A DNA stretch of 34,515 nt from IMG/VR virus record IMGVR_UViG_3300037840_000236, positions 1-34,515 of that record; one strand, given 5' to 3'. Position 1 is the stretch's first letter. Every line of letters starts with the position of its first letter. Below are positions 30,630 through 34,515 of the stretch, one piece after another. The stretch comes from a virus. The notes below the pieces were generated by a model. It did no database searches, was not told where the DNA came from, and worked only from the letters and a program-made list of their open reading frames with translations. The translations under genes were made by a program, and so were the position numbers.

Positions 30630-30641
30630 TTAGGCTATAAT
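30624..30641 (+). promoter_or_regulatory. TATAAT promoter element of the plus-strand cassette
   Basis: A perfect TATAAT (30636-30641) lies seven bases before the ATG at 30649, the distance expected between a -10 box and a transcription start, so the mRNA may be leaderless. Upstream, GCGCATTTA (30624-30632) is also found at 30411-30419 followed by a similar TATACT. No good -35 box is seen at normal spacing. Confidence 0.4.
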
Positions 30642-30648
30642 CCCCCGC

Positions 30649-30834
30649 ATGAAGTGTGACGAAGACGCTGAATTCCTAGCGAATTGCGAAGCTGCGTATC
30701 GAAACCACGGGCTGCCTCCGCGAATCGGAAATTTCTCTCCAACTTTCGGGGACGTTGGCTTAGATTCTTTGGGAGTGGCCCACATGTGGACTGGAGAAAA
30801 CTGGCAACCGCCGCTGGAGCCAGAGGCATCATGA
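30649..30834 (+). CDS. Small plus-strand protein, 61 aa, first gene of the Tat cassette
   Basis: The sequence begins MKCDEDAEFLANCEAAYRNH and contains NFSPTFGDVGLDSLGVAHM; it ends WQPPLEPEAS. Two Cys are near the N-terminus. No family is recognised. The start has no ribosome site but follows a TATAAT box at a leaderless distance. The stop overlaps the next start as ATGA, which supports expression as a two-gene operon. The opposite strand here carries no competing gene. Confidence 0.5.
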   Translation: MKCDEDAEFLANCEAAYRNHGLPPRIGNFSPTFGDVGLDSLGVAHMWTGENWQPPLEPEAS

Positions 30835-31133
30835 ACCGTCGCGCATTCCTCGGCTCACTCATCGGTGGCCTCGCCGCCGGAGCAGCAGTGCGCTCTTGGC
30901 CGTTTCGGGTGTTTTCGTTTCCCACCGAGATAAGACTGGCGCAGTCCCCATATGCGCAAGGGATGCTAGGTCGAAGGTTTGGATTCGACTGGTACTTCCA
31001 AGAGGAATTTCTGGTTGATTTCAAAGTGTCAGCATTCCCGCAATCCTTGCCGCCAGGGGTAAACATAATAGAGAGCCATGTCCACTTTTCCGATTTGCCG
31101 CCTGGAAAAGAGACCTGTCGCATTTCCATTTAG
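30831..31133 (+). CDS. Tat-leader protein, 100 aa, plus strand
   Basis: The start MNRRAFLGSLIGGLAAGAAV is a twin-arginine signal: paired Arg, then F-L and a hydrophobic Gly/Ala stretch without charges. The mature part (FPTEIRLAQSPYAQGMLGRR, FGFDWYFQEEFLVDFKVS) is aromatic-rich. Tat exports folded proteins; cargo identity is unknown. AGAGG lies five bases before the ATG. The gene overlaps the end of the gp4-like gene convergently by four bases, and it interrupts the otherwise leftward virion operon between gp4-like and gp10-like genes. Confidence 0.62.
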   Translation: MNRRAFLGSLIGGLAAGAAVRSWPFRVFSFPTEIRLAQSPYAQGMLGRRFGFDWYFQEEFLVDFKVSAFPQSLPPGVNIIESHVHFSDLPPGKETCRISI

Positions 31134-31939
31134 AAGTTGTGAGCCCTCGAACTTCCGCCTGTGATAATGTTCCCGCGCGGATAGCTCGTCCCGAGCAAGC
31201 CGTCATCGCACGTCGCCACTTTGATCGGCGCATTGATCGAACTGATCCGCGCCTTTGACTGCCGCGCAAGCTCTTGCACAGCCGGAAACTTCGAAGCGTC
31301 TCCTGGAAACTCCGCGAACAGCCGCACAGCCAGGTTGTATCGAATCGCTTCCATGTAGCCTGGCGGAAACGTCATCGGCAGGGTCAAATCGGCAAACTCG
31401 GTCAATGCCTGCCAGGCATAGAGTGCTACGGGATTTGCCTGCGTCGGAATCGGCCAAAAGTAAAGCGCGATGTCCGGAAAAGTCTCTTCCCGGTAGCAAA
31501 CTTGCGGAAGGATCGAAGGCGTCGACTTGTTCGCAATTCCCTGCCACTGGACGTCGTCGTACATGTCCATGGGAATTTCGACGGGCGTCGACTGGCTGGC
31601 CGAGTAGAAGATGGAAACGCGTTCAAGGCGCGGTGGGCGCGGAAGAAAGAAATCCTCGGTCCCAACTTGATTCCCGAGAAGATACTTCTGCTGGTTTGCA
31701 ACGAGCGAAAGGGTGAGCCCATTCGAATCGACGAGCAGCGGCGTCACAACGAAGATCGACAGCCGCTCGGCACTCCAGGCGTCCAGCATTTGGTTCAGGA
31801 TCATTCCGGCATCCTGAATCTCGCTGGCGTCTGCCGCCTCTCCCGAACCCAAGGAGCCAACGGCACGCATGGCACTGACGATTAATTGCGTTACGCTGGC
31901 TCCGGCTGCGTTAGGAACGCCCTTCGAGGGGTTTGGCAC
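31130..31939 (-). CDS. P22 gp4-like tail accessory (connector) protein, 269 aa
   Basis: The N-terminal half matches the gp4-type pattern: TQLIVSAMRAVGSLGSGEAA, DAGMILNQMLDAWSAERLSI, then SNGLTLSLVANQQKYLLGNQ. Later segments (YYDDVQ-type region, ALYFWPIPTQANPVALYAWQ, TFPPGYMEAIRYNLAVRLFA) are typical of this family. gp4 seals the portal after packaging and precedes gp10 in P22, as here. At 269 aa it is longer than P22 gp4 (about 166). The GTG start has no clear ribosome site; it lies close after the upstream stop. Confidence 0.78.
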   Translation of the reverse strand: MPNPSKGVPNAAGASVTQLIVSAMRAVGSLGSGEAADASEIQDAGMILNQMLDAWSAERLSIFVVTPLLVDSNGLTLSLVANQQKYLLGNQVGTEDFFLPRPPRLERVSIFYSASQSTPVEIPMDMYDDVQWQGIANKSTPSILPQVCYREETFPDIALYFWPIPTQANPVALYAWQALTEFADLTLPMTFPPGYMEAIRYNLAVRLFAEFPGDASKFPAVQELARQSKARISSINAPIKVATCDDGLLGTSYPRGNIITGGSSRAHNF

Positions 31940-31942
31940 GGA

Positions 31943-32323
31943 TTAAGCGGCTCTGCGTCCCTTTTTGGCTGCAGGAGCATCTGGCGCGGCTTCCTGCGCG
32001 TTCTCTGGTTCAGCCTTCTCTCCGTGCGCTTTGAGCCAGCGTTCCTCTTCCGCCTTGTTGTGCACGATCGAGGCAGTCTGGCCAGCTTCCCATTCCTTCA
32101 TCGCCTGTTCGAGAAGCACAGGCGCGTCCGGCTTGCCTTTGAAGTCTTTGTCAGAGAGCTTCGGCGCCGGTGTGCGATCCATCACCTTCGGGTACTCCTG
32201 GTGCTGATGGATCTTCGTCTGGTAGATGTTCTTACCGTCGGGGCCAGGTGCGAACTCGTGCGGACCGCGGCGAATGCGTTCCTGCTGGAGAGCGTCGGAA
32301 GTGTTGTAGTTGAGTTGCGGCAT
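31943..32323 (-). CDS. Small capsid-side protein, 126 aa
   Basis: It begins MPQLNYNTSDALQQERIRRG, has HQHQEYPKVM in the middle, then a helical Lys/Glu segment (HNKAEEERWLKAHGEKAEPE) and an Ala/Pro/Lys tail. The EYPK...AEEE..KA....P pattern recurs in the next gene upstream, so the two appear to be related. Function is unknown; position between coat and gp4-like suggests a capsid or connector accessory. A good AAGGAGTAACCG site precedes the start. Confidence 0.65.
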   Translation of the reverse strand: MPQLNYNTSDALQQERIRRGPHEFAPGPDGKNIYQTKIHQHQEYPKVMDRTPAPKLSDKDFKGKPDAPVLLEQAMKEWEAGQTASIVHNKAEEERWLKAHGEKAEPENAQEAAPDAPAAKKGRRAA

Positions 32324-32326
32324 CGG

Positions 32327-32716
32327 TTACTCCTTTGCCTTCGGGGCAGACGTCGACGCGGCAGGAGCCGGAGCAGCAGCCTTCGGGGCTGGCGCTGACG
32401 GCTTCGCTGCTGGAACGGGTTCGTCCTCGGGAGCATCGGCCGCTGCTTTGAACTTCGCCTCTTCCTCGGCCGAGTGGGCCACGACGGTTACGGCATCTGC
32501 GCCTTCGCCGAGCGTGATGTGTTTCGGGTATTCCTGCACTTCGCCGTCAACTGTGGCCGGCGCCGGATCGTCGTGCGAACCTGCTACGGTCGCCTCGGGA
32601 GCATCGGCCGCCTTCACGTAGCCCGTTTCCGGATTGTGCGTGTGCGGGGCGCGCACGCGCTGCTCGTGAGCGTCGTACGCTGGAGTCGGAATCTTTTCAG
32701 TTCCATCTAATTTCAC
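32327..32716 (-). CDS. Ala/Pro-rich capsid-side protein, 129 aa, GTG start
   Basis: The GTG at 32716 opens VKLDGTEKIPTPAYDAHEQR and is supported by AAGGAGAAATCCA immediately upstream; a longer in-frame extension to 32980 is antisense sequence of the next gene and is rejected. The middle carries EVQEYPKHITLGEGADAVTV and AHSAEEEAKFKAAADAP, then a Pro/Ala/Lys tail. It is related in pattern to the 126-aa gene downstream. No Cys. The function is unknown. Confidence 0.68.
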   Translation of the reverse strand: MKLDGTEKIPTPAYDAHEQRVRAPHTHNPETGYVKAADAPEATVAGSHDDPAPATVDGEVQEYPKHITLGEGADAVTVVAHSAEEEAKFKAAADAPEDEPVPAAKPSAPAPKAAAPAPAASTSAPKAKE

Positions 32717-32802
32717 TGGATTTCTCCTTAGGAAAATTTGGCCGCTGATATCGCTCAACGGCCGAAGCGGAAGCCGGAACCCGCAAGGGTCCGGAACTGG
32801 AT

Positions 32803-33666
32803 TTACGACAGAGACGACGGAACGAACTTCAATAGGCTCGCCGACCACGTGAACACGAAGGTGTGCCCCGCGGTGCCTGTGCCGGCCGTCATGATGTTGC
32901 CCGCGGCAGTCCAGGTCCACGTAGAGCCGGCCGCAGAGATGACCGTGAAGCTGCATGCTCCGCTCGCTGTCGCATTGCAACCAATCGGAATAGAGAACCC
33001 GCTGATCGCTCCGGAGCCGCTCACGATAAACAGTGGGCCGCTAGGCGTGATCGTTCCGGTTGCCGCTGGAACCGTAGCTGCCTGGCCTGAGAAATCTCCG
33101 GCCAGCGGATTGTTCCATCCAGGGACCCAGGTTCCGGTCACTGAGGAGCAAATCCATTGCGCTCCCGTCATGACGTTCACCCAGGGAGTTGTGGTTGTTC
33201 CTGATGCTGTGCAGCCACCTCCCAATGGCGGGTCCTGACCGAATAAGCCGTCCGGTACGGGGTTGCCGCCCTGCGCAATCGTCACGGCGTAGTTAGGCGC
33301 AACAAGCACCATATCGCCGGAAGGATGCGGAGAGGCCTGCGTTCCGAGATAGCCGCGGTTGACGGTCACAAAGCCCGTGGTTGTGTTGACGTTGAAGACG
33401 CCCATTGCTTCGCGACCCACGTAAATGATCGTCGAAGGAGTTCCCGGCAAAACCGGCGCCGAGATTCCTGTCGTCGACGTGAGTTGGATGAGCGTCTGGA
33501 GAGCTGACGAAGTGCCCGTGCCCGAATAGAACGCAGGACCGTTGACGATAGACGCGAGCGTTGTCTGCGTCATGGTTTGCTGCTGGGCGTGCATCGGAGC
33601 CGGGCAGAAAAGCGCGAGCGCGATAGCCGCCAGCGCGGTTGCGAGATGCTTCATTTTGGTTTTCAT
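32803..33666 (-). CDS. Exported structural-like protein next to the coat gene, 287 aa
   Basis: The sequence MKTKMKHLATALAAIALALF opens a signal peptide ending MHA (residue 27). The mature protein (QQQTMTQTTLASIVNGPAFY, SALQTLIQLTSTTG, VNRGYLGTQASPHPSGDMVL) is a beta-rich Ser/Thr/Gly protein with four Cys (an even number). Its place immediately after the coat gene suggests a decoration protein, but the leader argues for export. The ATG at 33666 has AGGAGACG at 12-base spacing; a second ATG at 33654 also fits. Confidence 0.68.
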   Translation of the reverse strand: MKTKMKHLATALAAIALALFCPAPMHAQQQTMTQTTLASIVNGPAFYSGTGTSSALQTLIQLTSTTGISAPVLPGTPSTIIYVGREAMGVFNVNTTTGFVTVNRGYLGTQASPHPSGDMVLVAPNYAVTIAQGGNPVPDGLFGQDPPLGGGCTASGTTTTPWVNVMTGAQWICSSVTGTWVPGWNNPLAGDFSGQAATVPAATGTITPSGPLFIVSGSGAISGFSIPIGCNATASGACSFTVISAAGSTWTWTAAGNIMTAGTGTAGHTFVFTWSASLLKFVPSSLS

Positions 33667-33683
33667 TTTTCTGTTCGTCTCCT

Positions 33684-34515
33684 TTACGCCGTGATCCTGC
33701 ACGCGCCCTGAGGGTACATGCTAAGCCAGCCGCCGAGCACGTCGAGCCTCATAAGCAGCCGATCGGTGTTGATGTCCGGCTGACCCCACATGCGGATCGC
33801 GAGACCGAGTTCCTTGTCCGCCGCCATTTCCATCATGTGCTGGTTCTCGTACATTTCGAGATCAGCGCATCCGAAAGTGAAGGCTTCTGGATGGAACGCC
33901 AAGCCACGAGCCGACTGAGTAGCGCTCGCGCCTTGAACCGTGATCGCCGCGTTGTTTGCGGGAGAAGCATCGACCGTCTGGTACGGACCGGCCAACGTGA
34001 TGCCGTCACCATCGACGCAACCGATTGGAATTGTCGCGACGCCGGAACCGTTGGACACGACCGGAGCGAGCACAACGAACTGGCGAAGATCACCGGTTGA
34101 TTGCCGCGTGAGCGGATTGATGCGGTGAACGCCGGCGAACATGATGATGTCGCCCTGGTTGAGGACCTGTGTGCTGGCGGTCCAGCCCGAACTCGTGATC
34201 GCCGAGCCGGTCTGGCCTGCGCTGTTCACGACAGGAGTTCCGCCCTGAGTGCCGACAGTGAACACAGGGCAGTTCTGCGTCATGAACCAATCGAAGCCGA
34301 GCCCCTTCGCAACAAGGCCACGGAAATAATCATCGGCTCCGCCTTCGCCTTTGGCGAGGTTACGCAGGAACGCAAACGCCGACGTGCCCGAGCCGGTTGC
34401 GACCAAGCCTTGCAATGCGGGGAAAATCGCCCTCTGCATGCGCGGCGTGATGTGCAACGACAGCCCTTCTTCGTCGTCGATCGGGAAACCTTCATCGGCC
34501 AGAATCTGCAGCGCG
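33684..34515 (-). CDS. P22 coat-protein-like major capsid protein, N-terminus beyond the window
   Basis: The frame is open to the right edge (277 codons visible). Segments such as HITPRMQRAIFPALQGL, TQNCPVFTVGTQGGTPVVNS, LNQGDIIMFAGVHRINPLTR, QFVVLAP, TVQGASATQSARGLAFHPEA and AIRMWGQPDINTDRLLMRLD match the P22 gp5 family of HK97-fold coat proteins. The C-terminus (GGWLSMYPQGACRITA) is complete. It has four Cys. It is the first visible gene of the leftward late operon. Confidence 0.85.
   Translation of the reverse strand, partial: ALQILADEGFPIDDEEGLSLHITPRMQRAIFPALQGLVATGSGTSAFAFLRNLAKGEGGADDYFRGLVAKGLGFDWFMTQNCPVFTVGTQGGTPVVNSAGQTGSAITSSGWTASTQVLNQGDIIMFAGVHRINPLTRQSTGDLRQFVVLAPVVSNGSGVATIPIGCVDGDGITLAGPYQTVDASPANNAAITVQGASATQSARGLAFHPEAFTFGCADLEMYENQHMMEMAADKELGLAIRMWGQPDINTDRLLMRLDVLGGWLSMYPQGACRITA

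Noticed and set aside
32717-32980. 88-codon N-terminal extension of the 129-aa gene
   Set aside because: It runs antiframe through the exported 287-aa gene, and a strong ribosome site marks the inner GTG.

Overview
The window reads as part of a tailed double-stranded DNA bacteriophage genome (or prophage) with a P22-type virion module. The evidence is the gene order on the minus strand, read right to left: a P22-like coat protein (cut by the right edge), two small capsid-side proteins, a gp4-like connector protein, a gp10-like hub, three consecutive ejection-type proteins and then a set of fibre-like proteins. Terminase, portal and scaffold would be expected beyond base 34515. No integrase, endolysin, tRNA or CRISPR array was seen, so lifestyle cannot be decided. 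Sec and Tat leaders and the P22-like tail suggest a Gram-negative host; the phylum cannot be told from the sequence.

Layout. Bases 1-11002 are a tightly packed leftward early/middle block: HerA-like ATPase (partial), HNH endonucleases, small zinc-ribbon, ASCH and KTSC proteins, a DUF6745-like protein containing 27 copies of a 12-bp repeat, a PD-(D/E)XK exonuclease and a Gp3-like protein. Many genes overlap by ATGA, TAATG or GTGA. Bases 11003-12151 are a control region: two ribbon-helix-helix genes on the minus strand, two small plus-strand genes, and several dyads, one of them inside a promoter with a consensus -35 box. Bases 12169-13825 hold small membrane proteins, a holin-like protein, a LAGLIDADG endonuclease and a LuxR-type HTH protein. 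Bases 13877-23577 hold fibre-like proteins that nearly all carry an N-terminal signal peptide. Bases 23614-34515 are the virion core, interrupted at 30649-31133 by a plus-strand two-gene cassette whose second product has a twin-arginine leader.

How it works together. The right-hand genes build the capsid, connector, tail hub and ejectosome; the middle genes look like export-directed adhesins or fibres with paired cysteines; the left-hand genes handle recombination and early functions. Four free-standing homing-type endonucleases are scattered through the window. The most unusual features are the export-signal, even-cysteine fibre set, the two-base-variable 12-bp repeat in the DUF6745 gene, and the plus-strand Tat cassette next to a nested RNA-like stem structure.
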